Shown piece after piece: positions 1-7,135 of a stretch of DNA of 8,210 nt. The DNA is from Paludibacteraceae bacterium. GTDB taxonomy: Bacteria > Bacteroidota > Bacteroidia > Bacteroidales > Paludibacteraceae. The stretch covers positions 1-8,210 of the forward strand of contig JAFYMM010000005.1 of assembly GCA_017550055.1 (NCBI GenBank). Reading direction: 5' to 3'. The position numbers were made by a program, and so were the translations under genes. The notes under the pieces are model-generated. The model had not been told where the DNA came from and ran no database searches. It worked only from the letters and a program-made list of their open reading frames with translations. The first letter of the stretch is position 1; each line of letters starts with the position of its first letter.

Positions 1-426
1 TGGCGCATGGAGCATCCCGAAAAAGACGAAATACTTGAGACCATCTTGCGTACATACACGGGTATATTTACTGATGCAAAACATATAAACGAAGACAAAA
101 TAGCCATTTTAGCGCATACTACGCGCGAGACAGTATATGCCTATCTTATTTGGCTTCACCGAGTTGGAGTGGTAACTTATGTGCCATTTAAGCGCACACC
201 TCTACTCATTTATAATACCGATCGTCTCGATGCCGACACTCTATATATTCCACCTGTGGCATACGAAAATAGGATAGACCGAATGTATGCGCGACTTGTT
301 TCTATCTATGAGTATTCAACCAAAAATATATGTCGCTCAGTGCAACTCGCACGTTATTTTGGGCAATCCGATGCTCAACCATGTGGGCGATGCGATGTTT
401 GTATAGCAAATAAAAAAAGATGTTGA
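1..426 (+). CDS. recQ: RecQ-family ATP-dependent DNA helicase, C-terminal part (5' end outside window)
   Basis: This is the C-terminal end of a RecQ-type 3'-5' DNA helicase, which unwinds recombination and repair intermediates. The frame is open to base 1, and the ATG at 7 lies inside the protein, so it is probably not the real start. Counting from that Met, residues 25-75 resemble a winged-helix segment. A cysteine cluster follows: C109 in ICRSVQLARYFGQ, then C126, C129 and C132 in PCGRCDVC. This is the zinc-binding pattern of RecQ. From memory, Bacteroidota RecQ proteins of about 600-730 residues end in this CRSxxLxxYFG...CGxCDxC form, with the zinc cluster after a winged helix. The helicase motor domains are not in the window, so helicase activity is inferred from the C-terminus alone. 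The last codons (KKRC, stop TGA) lie inside the terminator stem. The gene converges on the response regulator gene. Confidence 0.85.
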   Translation, partial: WRMEHPEKDEILETILRTYTGIFTDAKHINEDKIAILAHTTRETVYAYLIWLHRVGVVTYVPFKRTPLLIYNTDRLDADTLYIPPVAYENRIDRMYARLVSIYEYSTKNICRSVQLARYFGQSDAQPCGRCDVCIANKKRC

Positions 427-452
427 TTTTCTGTAAAATCAACATCTTTTTT
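413..452. terminator. Bidirectional intrinsic terminator between convergent genes
   Basis: This is a perfect 18-bp inverted repeat: left arm 413-430, loop CTGT 431-434, right arm 435-452. The arms end in A6/T6, so RNA from either strand has a hairpin followed by a U-run. There are six T's on the plus strand, and seven on the minus strand counting base 412. It fills the gap between recQ (stop 424-426, inside the left arm) and the regulator gene (stop 454-456, just outside the right arm). It should end both transcripts. The fit is compact: the recQ 3' coding end doubles as stem. Confidence 0.93.
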
Positions 453-453
453 G

Positions 454-1605
454 TTATGCATATTCTTCAACATCTTGAGCCGTAATTGTATTATCGCAAA
501 GAATAATAAGGCGTTCCACAATGTTTCGCAATTCGCGAATATTACCACGCCATGGTCGCTGTTGGAGTCTTTCAATAGCCTCTTTCGAAAAGGTCTTAAT
601 TGCTCTACCCTGTGCCTCACAAATAATATGTGTGAAATATTCTACAAGCAAAGGTATATCTTCTGTGCGTTTTGATAGTGGGTCAACATGTAGTGGAACA
701 ACATTTAAACGATGGAAAAGGTCTTCACGGAAATTTCCATTTTCAATTTCTTGTTCTAGATTTTTATTTGTAGCTGCCAACACGCGCACATCGATTTTTA
801 TCAATTTATCACTACCTACTGGTGAAATCACATTCTCTTGCAAGCATCGTAATACTTTAGCTTGTGCCGAGAGGCTCATATCCCCAATTTCGTCAAGAAA
901 TATCGTACCGCCATCTGCTTGCTCAAATTTGCCTATACGTTGTTTTACTGCAGATGTAAAAGCTCCTTTTTCATGACCAAAAAGTTCGCTTTCAATCAGT
1001 TCAGACGGAATAGCAGCACAGTTAACTTCTATAAAAGGTTTATCTGCACGAAGTGAATTTTGATATATTTGTCGAGCAACAACCTCTTTACCAGTACCAT
1101 TATCTCCTGTAATCAACACCCTAGTATCTGTCTTGGAAATAAGCTCAATCAAATGACGTAATTTTTTTACACAAGGCGATTCCCCAATCATCTCATAATT
1201 ACGTTGTATTTTCTTTTTAAGAGTTTTTGTCTCTTTCACCAATTTATTTTTATCAAGTGCATTGCGAGTTGACACAAGCAAGCGATTTAAATCTAATGGC
1301 TTTTCAAGAAAATCAAATGCCCCTTTTTTGATACATTCAACGGCTATTTCTATATTACCATGAGCCGACATAATCATAATTGGCGATTCAAACCCATCTT
1401 CTTTAAGCTTTTCGAGAAGAACAATACCACTAATACCCGGCATCACGATGTCCGTAAGAATTAAATCGTAGTGTTTAGTTTTAGCCTTTTCAAATGCTTG
1501 AGTTGCATCTTCTGCTACATCTACTATATATTTTTCATGTTCAAGAATATCTTTGATGGTGTTGCGTATAAAACGTTCATCATCTACTACTAATATACGA
1601 GCCAT
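454..1605 (-). CDS. Sigma-54-dependent NtrC/NtrX-like response regulator lacking a DNA-binding domain
   Basis: This is a two-component regulator that would use ATP hydrolysis to open sigma-54 promoters. The receiver domain (about 1-118) has acidic pocket D8/D9, phospho-acceptor D52 (LTDIVMPG), S80 and K102. A basic, coil-like linker (119-136) leads to an AAA+ domain with Walker A GDNGTGKE (167-174), the sigma-54 loop as GAFTSA (214-219, canonical GAFTGA), Walker B GGTIFLDE (232-239) and sensor II GNIREL (354-359). The protein ends at residue 383 right after the AAA+ domain. The usual Fis-type helix-turn-helix (full-length NtrC proteins are about 450-480 aa) is absent. The stop abuts the terminator and the frame is clean, so this is not an obvious frameshift. 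From memory, short HTH-less relatives exist across Bacteroidota. No histidine kinase is in the window. It follows the lipoprotein gene by 57 bp and is probably co-transcribed. The start is ATG at 1605. Confidence 0.92.
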   Translation of the reverse strand: MARILVVDDERFIRNTIKDILEHEKYIVDVAEDATQAFEKAKTKHYDLILTDIVMPGISGIVLLEKLKEDGFESPIMIMSAHGNIEIAVECIKKGAFDFLEKPLDLNRLLVSTRNALDKNKLVKETKTLKKKIQRNYEMIGESPCVKKLRHLIELISKTDTRVLITGDNGTGKEVVARQIYQNSLRADKPFIEVNCAAIPSELIESELFGHEKGAFTSAVKQRIGKFEQADGGTIFLDEIGDMSLSAQAKVLRCLQENVISPVGSDKLIKIDVRVLAATNKNLEQEIENGNFREDLFHRLNVVPLHVDPLSKRTEDIPLLVEYFTHIICEAQGRAIKTFSKEAIERLQQRPWRGNIRELRNIVERLIILCDNTITAQDVEEYA

Positions 1606-1610
1606 AAAAG

Positions 1611-1631
1611 TTAGTTATTAATAATTAGTTA
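1611..1631. repeat. Three-unit heptamer-phased AT tract in the regulator leader
   Basis: TTAGTTA (1611-1617), TTAATAA (1618-1624) and TTAGTTA (1625-1631) follow each other in 7-bp register, 5 bp upstream of the regulator's ATG. It forms part of the 5' leader. The outer two units are identical and the middle one differs at two positions. AT-rich DNA gives such patterns by chance, so alone it is weak. It is recorded because two other heptamer tracts occur in the window. Confidence 0.45.
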
Positions 1632-1662
1632 CTAGTGTCTTGTATCTTCTATTTTTGCTTTT

Positions 1663-3513
1663 TTATTGCTTATTACCTACTTTTTTCAATTCTTTTGGTT
1701 TTTGTTCAAGAATAGGTAATTCATAAACATTCCAAACTTCTTCTACATCCCAAAATGCACGAAGTTCCATATCGTATGGGTAATAATATATTTTTTCAGC
1801 CTGACGTTTTTCTTTATAATTGCCCGTATCCCATTTGCCATTACCATTTTCATCAATAAATAATCGTGCATAATAGGTATCGGGTTTCATATATTCAAAT
1901 CTTACTTTAGCCTCTGTGGCGGCTTGTTGTCTTACAACTTTATCCTCTTTATTTAATATCTGAATAACCTCTTTCCCTGTATAGTCTGTTAATTCAAATA
2001 TTAAAACAGCATACTCTTCAAGTGATTTTGTTTTAAAACTAAGGGTCTCTTCTTGTGTTGCTAATCCAATAAAAGATGTGAATAGTGCTGAATCTATAAT
2101 TAGTTGATAGTCAGTTGCGGCTTTCCAGTTGTATTCTATTTGATATTTTAGTCCAATGCTGTCTCCTTTAACTAATTTAGCCTCTAAATCAACCCAATTT
2201 GTGTCAACTTTTTCTTGTAATTGATACCATGTTGTATCATTAGGTGTAATGGTTGTAGGTACATCAAAAGTTAAAATAAATGGGACATATATATCAAACG
2301 ATGTCGATTTATTTGAATTTATAGGGTGATATTTAATCTTTTCTTCAATTTCATTATTTTTCTTTTTATTGGCTCTAGGTGCTCGATACAAGAATGTGAT
2401 TGTATCTGTTTGCCAATAAGTTGAGTCATCGCGTTTTTGATAAGTTGTCTCTATTTGCAGTGTGTCTTGTTGCCATGCAATAGTATCAGTAAGCCAATAA
2501 GTTAATGTGTCTCTATTGGTTGATTCTTGCAACATATAAGTGAAGATACTATCTGCAAAATTCAGAGGCTTAAGAATAGGCAAAGAATCACACGGATTGC
2601 CAAACTCTAATGTTAGTTTATGTCGCTCTGCGCGTGATGATTTTGACAAATATTGGCGATTGTTTTTTTCTGTAAAAGCAAATAATATTACATCATCAGG
2701 TGTGTATGTATGATTGTATTTTGTTATTACCGAGTCGATAATAAGTTGTGTAGAATCAACAATATTGTTTATTGAATCAATGATAGCATAATGAGATATT
2801 GTGTCGTAATTAATTTCTGTTGTGCAGATAGGTGTGTAAATGCTATCATCAAAAGCAATTTGCTCTGTAGGAATATCAAAATAATAATTACTACCAATAT
2901 CGGAAATAGCAAAAACATGGTATTGACCCTCTCTTATATTGTTTATCGTAAATTTCCCTTCATTGTTTGTCTTTGTAATACGTTCAAAGGGTATAGATGT
3001 GAAGGCAGTATCGTTGAGATTACTATGAATACCGACGATAAGATTAGGTATTGGGTTTAATGTTTCGGAATCAATAATCGTGCCAGACAGCCTCAATGTA
3101 TCAATAAAATCACCTGTTGCGAAACTAAATGTGAATCCATTGAGTTCATTACGTTCATTATTATCAATAATCGAGTTTGTAAAGTCAATTGTGTATGTAG
3201 TATTTAATCTAAGAGAATCTTGTAAGTTTACATTTACTTTATGTCCCGAAGCTTTAATAGTAGGAATATTTGTTTGTGGTGGCGAGATAACAACTTTTTC
3301 AAATGTACTTTGTACAAGTACAATTTCATCAAATGTTAGTTGTATCTTATTGGTTGATACATTAGTAGCTCCATTTTCGGGATTGCATTTTAATAATTTT
3401 GGTGGGGTAGTATCCTTAGGGCCTCCTTGTGGGCCACTTCCTCGGCTTGCACAGCCAAGAATGGTAAGTATGCAAAATGCAATTATTGATAATATTTTAA
3501 TTGTCTGTTTCAT
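1663..3513 (-). CDS. Ig-like (SbsA/Big_5-type) domain lipoprotein
   Basis: This 616-residue protein is probably a lipoprotein. It has a basic N-terminus (MKQTIK), a hydrophobic stretch at 7-19 and lipobox LTILGC with lipidated C21. The mature start contains GPQGGPKDTTPP (27-38), a hallmark I recognise from a widespread Bacteroidota family. A bacterial Ig-like domain spans about 35-133 (PENGATNVSTNKIQLTFDE...), followed by a carboxypeptidase-regulatory-like beta segment at about 140-205. The C-terminal part carries DENGNGKWDTG (554-564) and an aromatic LRAFWDVEEVWNV end, both typical of the family. The central 230-500 is Thr/Asp-rich. No acidic surface-export signal follows C21, so a periplasm-facing outer-membrane location is likelier (inference). 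The function is unknown; a cell-envelope structural or sensing role is speculation. It lies 19 bp after dprA and 57 bp before the regulator gene. The start is ATG at 3513. Confidence 0.88.
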   Translation of the reverse strand: MKQTIKILSIIAFCILTILGCASRGSGPQGGPKDTTPPKLLKCNPENGATNVSTNKIQLTFDEIVLVQSTFEKVVISPPQTNIPTIKASGHKVNVNLQDSLRLNTTYTIDFTNSIIDNNERNELNGFTFSFATGDFIDTLRLSGTIIDSETLNPIPNLIVGIHSNLNDTAFTSIPFERITKTNNEGKFTINNIREGQYHVFAISDIGSNYYFDIPTEQIAFDDSIYTPICTTEINYDTISHYAIIDSINNIVDSTQLIIDSVITKYNHTYTPDDVILFAFTEKNNRQYLSKSSRAERHKLTLEFGNPCDSLPILKPLNFADSIFTYMLQESTNRDTLTYWLTDTIAWQQDTLQIETTYQKRDDSTYWQTDTITFLYRAPRANKKKNNEIEEKIKYHPINSNKSTSFDIYVPFILTFDVPTTITPNDTTWYQLQEKVDTNWVDLEAKLVKGDSIGLKYQIEYNWKAATDYQLIIDSALFTSFIGLATQEETLSFKTKSLEEYAVLIFELTDYTGKEVIQILNKEDKVVRQQAATEAKVRFEYMKPDTYYARLFIDENGNGKWDTGNYKEKRQAEKIYYYPYDMELRAFWDVEEVWNVYELPILEQKPKELKKVGNKQ

Positions 3514-3527
3514 ATATTATTGAATGC

Positions 3528-3549
3528 AATTGTTAATTCTCAATTCTCA
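3528..3549. repeat. Heptamer-phased tract across the dprA stop codon
   Basis: On the plus strand AATTGTT (3528-3534) is followed by AATTCTC (3535-3541) and AATTCTC (3542-3548). That gives two exact 7-bp units and one diverged unit in register. The dprA stop codon (3533-3535) lies in the tract, and the last residues of DprA (LRIEN) are encoded by it. On the minus strand the units read GAGAATT, sharing an ATTGAG core with the tract inside rnr. Confidence 0.55.
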
Positions 3550-4648
3550 GTTTTATTGTGTAAACATCTCCTGGCAGTTGGTCTATTAGTTCATCAAAAA
3601 CCATTTCAGTAAGTAATGCCGATGTTTTTTGTATTGACAAATCAAGGTTTGTGCTTATTGTGTTAATGTGTTGAGGCTCTGACTTTAATAAGTCTATTAC
3701 TGATTGTTGTTCAGGTGTTAAATCATTAAAGAGAGTTTGTTGCACTGCATTTTTTTCAGGGGCATTCCATCCCATCAGATTTATTAAATCTTCTGCCGAA
3801 GTAATAATTTCTGCTTTGTGTTGGCGTATCAGTTTATTGCACCCTTCCGATGTTTTATCTCCTACGCGACCTGGGAATGCCATCACATCTCGATTATAAT
3901 CATTTGCTATATTAGCAGTTATAAGTGACCCGCCTTTAGCTGCTGATTCAACAATAACTACCACATCGCTCATTCCTGCTACGATACGATTGCGTTGTAC
4001 AAAATTCTGAGGGTCGGGAGTCGTTTTTGATAGGTATTCTGTTACGATAGCACCTCCCGATTGTATCATTTGCGAAGCATATTGTCGATGAACATGTGGA
4101 TAAATTCTGTCAAGTCCATGGGCAACAACTCCTATTGTTGATAGTCCATATTCAAGAGCTGCTTTATGTGCAGCTATGTCTATGCCGTATGCTAATCCGC
4201 TGATAATAATTGTGTCTGGGTTCGATGTAGCAAGAGTTTTTACCAATTCATTTGTTAAGTCTCGTCCATATTTTGTGGCATTGCGAGTACCCACTATGGC
4301 AACAAATTTTTGAGCGTTCAAATTACAATTACCATATTGATATAATATTTGTGGCGCATCTCCGCATTGAGCAAGTCTGATCGGGTAGTCTTCAGAGCCC
4401 CACGAAATAGCTTTTATTTTATTTTTTGTAATAAATTCTATTTCTTCTGTAGCTCTACGCAATGCCTCTTGCCTATATCCATCGTCCGAAATATATGCTC
4501 CAATTCCACCAATCGCACGCAATACATCAGGCGATTCTTTGAACACTGCCTCTGCAGATCCAAGATGGTCTATCAATGTTCTCGCTGTACGAGGTCCAAC
4601 CATAAATAGTTGGGTGAGAGCGATGTCGTATAATAAATCATTATTCAT
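3533..4648 (-). CDS. dprA: DNA processing protein DprA/Smf
   Basis: DprA binds single-stranded DNA and loads RecA on it during transformation, and acts more broadly on incoming DNA; it is a cytoplasmic protein. The 371-residue length is normal. An N-terminal helix-hairpin-helix/SAM-like region contains VGPRTARTLIDHLGS (17-31). The Rossmann-like core has VAIVGTRNATKYG (116-128), SGLAYGIDIAAHKAAL (150-165), VVAHGLDRIYP (174-184), GGAIVTEY (198-205), FVQRNRIVAGMSD (216-228), ESAAKGGSLITA (234-245) and FPGR...SEGCNKLI (258-274). A winged-helix domain (about 305-365) closes the protein. The ATG at 4648 overlaps the vanZ-like stop by 8 bp (4641-4648), which suggests translational coupling. No competence genes are in the window, and in Bacteroidota dprA is widespread regardless of known competence. 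The 3' end runs into a heptamer repeat, so the last five residues may be recent. Confidence 0.96.
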   Translation of the reverse strand: MNNDLLYDIALTQLFMVGPRTARTLIDHLGSAEAVFKESPDVLRAIGGIGAYISDDGYRQEALRRATEEIEFITKNKIKAISWGSEDYPIRLAQCGDAPQILYQYGNCNLNAQKFVAIVGTRNATKYGRDLTNELVKTLATSNPDTIIISGLAYGIDIAAHKAALEYGLSTIGVVAHGLDRIYPHVHRQYASQMIQSGGAIVTEYLSKTTPDPQNFVQRNRIVAGMSDVVVIVESAAKGGSLITANIANDYNRDVMAFPGRVGDKTSEGCNKLIRQHKAEIITSAEDLINLMGWNAPEKNAVQQTLFNDLTPEQQSVIDLLKSEPQHINTISTNLDLSIQKTSALLTEMVFDELIDQLPGDVYTIKLRIEN

Positions 4649-5012
4649 GTTTAGGATTATAATAATGAGTAATAGTTAGCATAATTATAATGGCTATTAC
4701 TGCTCCAAGCGCATTAGCAATTAAGTCATATATCGAGCCAGATCGCCAAGGCAAAAAAAATTGTATTATCTCCATCAAAATGCCAAAACTTACAGAAAAT
4801 AAAAAAGCAAAATATAATTGCGCTTTTGTTATCTTATTGCGAAAATACGATGTTTGGTTTAGCATGAGCATTCCAGCTATACTAAAATACATAATCGCAT
4901 GCACAATTTTGTCTGCGCTTGGCACATCCGTTTTAGGCAATACCCCTATGTTGATAACCGAAAGTATCAACACAAGGGTACATACCAATATAGTTGGGAG
5001 ATATTTTATCAT
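4641..5012 (-). CDS. VanZ-like integral membrane protein
   Basis: This is a small four-helix membrane protein of the VanZ-like family. Predicted helices are at about 2-23, 36-55, 64-86 and 95-116, counting from the chosen ATG. Family features are a DKIVHAIMYF stretch at the start of helix 2 and the ME-IQ-FLP...R-gS-yDl-aNalGa pattern across helices 3 and 4. VanZ itself affects teicoplanin resistance in enterococci, but family members mostly have no known role, and resistance should not be inferred here. I chose the ATG at 5012 because it directly precedes MIKYLPTILV. An upstream in-frame TTG at 5036 would add eight residues (MRVVTYQF). Neither start has a visible Shine-Dalgarno. The stop codon overlaps the dprA start. 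Confidence 0.85.
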   Translation of the reverse strand: MIKYLPTILVCTLVLILSVINIGVLPKTDVPSADKIVHAIMYFSIAGMLMLNQTSYFRNKITKAQLYFAFLFSVSFGILMEIIQFFLPWRSGSIYDLIANALGAVIAIIIMLTITHYYNPKHE

Positions 5013-5066
5013 AAATTGATAAGTAACAACTCGCAAGCGGTAAAAATAACTTACTTTTCCTACTAA

Positions 5067-5948
5067 TTAGAAGTATTTCACCTCAGTGCCATAAATGCTT
5101 GTTAACAAATTGTTAGCCAAGCGACTTGCTCCAAAGCGGAACAACTCGTTCGTAATCCACTCTTCTCCAAGCACTGTGCGTACGATAGTGTAATATTCCA
5201 CAGCCTCTTTCGTAGTCGAAATTCCGCCAGCTGGTTTAAAGCCCACTTTAATACCTGTCTTTTCGTGGTATTCTTTAATTGCTTGACACATAACGTATGC
5301 AGCCTCTAATGTAGCCGAACGCTCTGTTTTTCCTGTCGATGTTTTGATGAAGTCTGCACCTGCGGTCATAGCCAATAACGAAGCTTGTTTAATCTCTTTT
5401 GTGTTATGCAAAAGTCCACTTTCGAGAATAACTTTTAAGTGTGCGCCATGGCAAGCATCTTTGATTTCTTGCAATTCTTCATACACTTCAGTGTGGAATC
5501 CGCTGAAAAATTTACCAACAGAGATAACAACGTCTATTTCATTTGCTCCCGATACTGCAGTTAAAGCCACTTCTGCAATTTTTGCCTCTATGAATGTTTG
5601 CGATGAAGGGAAACCAGCCGATACTGCTGCAATATTTACGCCCTCTGTTTCCAATGTTGCTTTTGCAACTGGCACTAATGCTGGATATACGCATACCGCA
5701 GCTACATTAGGCATTTCAGGATATTTCTCTTTAAATTCGTTTACTCGTTCCATCATACCACCGATTTTGTCTTCTGTATCAGTGCTATTTAGTGATGTAA
5801 GGTCTATTTGATTAAAGCATTGTTTCCACACCTCAACATTATTATATTTGTCGAAGTTTTTTGCAAGAATTTCTTTTACTGCTTCAGCCACACTATCGTC
5901 TGTAAAGTTGAAGTCGTACTCGTTGTAAAGTTGTTTTAATTTTTCCAT
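5067..5948 (-). CDS. deoC: Deoxyribose-phosphate aldolase
   Basis: DeoC cleaves 2-deoxyribose 5-phosphate to glyceraldehyde 3-phosphate and acetaldehyde, the last step of deoxynucleoside breakdown. The 293-residue protein is a class I (Schiff-base) aldolase TIM barrel. It shows DLTSLNSTDTEDKI (49-62), VCVYPALV (85-92), AVSAGFPSSQT (108-118), NEIDVVIS (136-143, with D139), FIKTSTGK (200-207, Schiff-base K202) and KPAGGI (238-243, second active-site lysine K238). All catalytic residues expected from E. coli DeoC (D102, K167, K201) have counterparts. It starts with ATG at 5948, only 5 bp after the dtd stop, so the two are very probably one transcript. No other deo genes are in the window. Confidence 0.96.
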   Translation of the reverse strand: MEKLKQLYNEYDFNFTDDSVAEAVKEILAKNFDKYNNVEVWKQCFNQIDLTSLNSTDTEDKIGGMMERVNEFKEKYPEMPNVAAVCVYPALVPVAKATLETEGVNIAAVSAGFPSSQTFIEAKIAEVALTAVSGANEIDVVISVGKFFSGFHTEVYEELQEIKDACHGAHLKVILESGLLHNTKEIKQASLLAMTAGADFIKTSTGKTERSATLEAAYVMCQAIKEYHEKTGIKVGFKPAGGISTTKEAVEYYTIVRTVLGEEWITNELFRFGASRLANNLLTSIYGTEVKYF

Positions 5949-5953
5949 AATAT

Positions 5954-6406
5954 TTACTCTCTTTTTTGTGAATCAATCAATATTGTAACTGGTCCGTCAT
6001 TGAGCAATTCTACTTTCATGTCAGCTCCAAATTGCCCAGTACCAACCTCTTTGCCTAACAATTCCGATACTTTTGCGCAGAATTTTTCATACATCGGTAT
6101 TGCAAAATCTGGTTTCGACGCGCGTATATAGCTTGGACGATTACCCTTAGCCGTCATTGCATGCAATGTAAATTGACTGACTATCAATATTTCGCCATTC
6201 ACATCCATCACCGAACGATTCATCACCCCATTCTCATCGTCGAAAATCCTCAAATTCACCACCTTCTGCGCCAACCAATTTATATCAGCATCTGTGTCAG
6301 CATCTTCTATGCCAACCAAAATCAACAAGCCACCACCTATTTTCGATTTCAACACACCCTCAATCGTCACCGAGGCATGTGCAACACGTTGTATAACTAA
6401 TCTCAT
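5954..6406 (-). CDS. dtd: D-aminoacyl-tRNA deacylase
   Basis: Dtd hydrolyses D-aminoacyl-tRNAs (and glycine mischarged on tRNA-Ala), so that D-residues do not enter proteins. The 150-residue length is typical. Signature motifs are MRLVIQRV at the N-terminus, GGGLLILVGI (24-33), NLRIFDDENG (51-60), SQFTL (77-81), KGNRPSY (87-93), GQFGADM (124-130) and NDGPVT (136-141). SQFTL and the Gly-cisPro of NDGPVT form the active site in characterised homologues. It is the first gene of a tight pair with deoC. From memory, in Bacteroides a MazG-type pyrophosphohydrolase gene often sits between dtd and deoC; none is present here. Confidence 0.97.
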   Translation of the reverse strand: MRLVIQRVAHASVTIEGVLKSKIGGGLLILVGIEDADTDADINWLAQKVVNLRIFDDENGVMNRSVMDVNGEILIVSQFTLHAMTAKGNRPSYIRASKPDFAIPMYEKFCAKVSELLGKEVGTGQFGADMKVELLNDGPVTILIDSQKRE

Positions 6407-6423
6407 TTTTTAACGTAAATTTC

Positions 6424-6477
6424 CATAAATCAATCGTTAATCAAAAACAATTAATGATAAATTAACGACAATTTATG
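6424..6477 (-). repeat. AT-rich inverted repeat between the C_GCAxxG gene and dtd
   Basis: CATAAAT (6424-6430) pairs with ATTTATG (6471-6477), and TCGTTAAT (6434-6441) pairs with ATTAACGA (6461-6468). Between these blocks is an internal bulge of three against two bases, and the apical loop is 19 nt. It sits 7 bp past the upstream gene's stop and 17 bp before dtd. It could be a weak terminator for the former, a leader structure of dtd, or an operator. There is no GC clamp and no clear U-run, so its role is uncertain. Confidence 0.45.
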
Positions 6478-6484
6478 TTTAAAA

Positions 6485-6946
6485 TTACAATTCCATCAAG
6501 CGTTTACCAACAATCTCAGCTGCCAAATAAACCAACTCTCCACAAGGGCGTTTTTTGTAGTATTCTTGTGTGCGAGCCGATGGTGTAGGTTCTTCTTTTT
6601 GGCAAGTCAAGCCCAATAATTCACGACAAATTATCGACCCATTTTCTTGTCTAAAATCTTCTGCAACAGCTTGCACAAGCGCATAATTAGCCTTTTTAGC
6701 CTCTGCATCTTTATTGTCTGCTGGTATGGCCATTGATGCCACCATAAACATGCCGGTACAAGCACCACACACTTCACGCAATCTACCCATACCACCTCCA
6801 AAACTCGATGCAAATTTAGATGCCAATTCTACATCCAAATCAAACAAATCGGCGTATGCCATAAACACCGACTGCGAGCAGTTATATCCATCTTGAAAAT
6901 AAGCCTTAGCCTTTTCTGCTCTCTCTTTTATGTCAAAATTTTTCAT
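6485..6946 (-). CDS. C_GCAxxG_C_C family probable redox protein
   Basis: This 153-residue cytoplasmic protein belongs to a cysteine-rich family named after its spaced C / GCAxxG / C / C motif. No activity is established; the name 'probable redox-active protein' reflects the cysteines. Visible features are GYNCSQSV with C23, FGGGMGRLREVCGACTG (49-65) with C60 and C63, SIICRELLG (104-112) with C107, C115 in LTCQ, and KRPCGELV (132-139) with C135. The Gly-rich stretch before C60 and the flanking helices fit the family. No signal peptide is seen. The ATG at 6946 is preceded by AT-rich sequence without a Shine-Dalgarno, and a promoter candidate lies 35 bp upstream. It appears to begin its own unit, separated from dtd by 78 bp that hold an inverted repeat. 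A metal- or electron-carrying role is only inference. Confidence 0.85.
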   Translation of the reverse strand: MKNFDIKERAEKAKAYFQDGYNCSQSVFMAYADLFDLDVELASKFASSFGGGMGRLREVCGACTGMFMVASMAIPADNKDAEAKKANYALVQAVAEDFRQENGSIICRELLGLTCQKEEPTPSARTQEYYKKRPCGELVYLAAEIVGKRLMEL

Positions 6947-6980
6947 ATCAAATAAGATTTATAATGAACATTTATAAGTC

Positions 6981-7012
6981 GAAAATTATGGTCAACGAGA
7001 GCCATTTTCAAT
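6981..7012 (-). promoter_or_regulatory. Candidate Bacteroidota-type promoter for the C_GCAxxG gene
   Basis: On the minus strand ATTG (complement of 7009-7012) is followed after 20 bp by TAATTTTC (complement of 6981-6988). The second box matches the Bacteroides -7 consensus TAnnTTTG at 5 of 6 fixed bases, and the spacing fits the -33/-7 arrangement. Transcription would start near 6975, leaving a leader of about 28 nt. The -33 box overlaps the edge of a 23-bp repeated hairpin (7010-7032). AT-rich spacers give such matches by chance. Confidence 0.4.
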
Positions 7013-7032
7013 ACACACTCTCATTGTGTATT
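7010..7032. repeat. 23-bp hairpin repeat, copy A
   Basis: AATACAC (7010-7016) and GTGTATT (7026-7032) form a perfect 7-bp stem with a 9-nt loop, ACTCTCATT. The 23-bp unit recurs at 7113-7135 with 22 of 23 bases identical. This copy overlaps the -33 box of the promoter candidate, so a role as operator is possible (inference). Confidence 0.7.
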
Positions 7033-7112
7033 CATCTCCAAAATTCCCAAATTTAAGTATACCATACAGCATACTTCAAGCAACCCTCATCATAGGATAA
7101 CCATACCTGCAA

Positions 7113-7135
7113 AATACCCACTCTCATTGTGTATT
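7113..7135. repeat. 23-bp hairpin repeat, copy B, just past the rnr stop
   Basis: This copy begins AATACCC and ends GTGTATT, differing from copy A by one base at position 6, so its stem has one mismatch. It lies 5 bp beyond the rnr stop. On the minus strand the stem runs straight into TTTT, so it might act as a weak terminator for rnr. Between the two copies a third inverted repeat, AAGTAT/ATACTT (7055-7060 and 7071-7076), is also present. No coding sequence is seen in this 194-bp spacer. Confidence 0.65.

Noticed and set aside
3533..4648. dprA as part of a competence cluster
   Set aside because: The neighbours are a membrane protein, an Ig-like lipoprotein and deoC. No com genes are visible and dprA is common in non-competent bacteria.
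4641..5012. Glycopeptide resistance gene
   Set aside because: The protein is only a VanZ-like family member. No vanA/vanH/vanX-type genes are nearby and most such proteins have no link to resistance.
5344..5811. 155-codon plus-strand open frame inside deoC
   Set aside because: It is antisense to a clear deoC with all catalytic motifs, and its translation resembles no family. Similar antisense frames inside the regulator (521-976) and the lipoprotein gene (3080-3523) were rejected for the same reason.
7010..7135. Two 23-bp repeats as a CRISPR remnant
   Set aside because: There are only two units 103 bp apart, the spacer is too long, and no cas genes are present. The units are hairpins flanking a promoter-like region.
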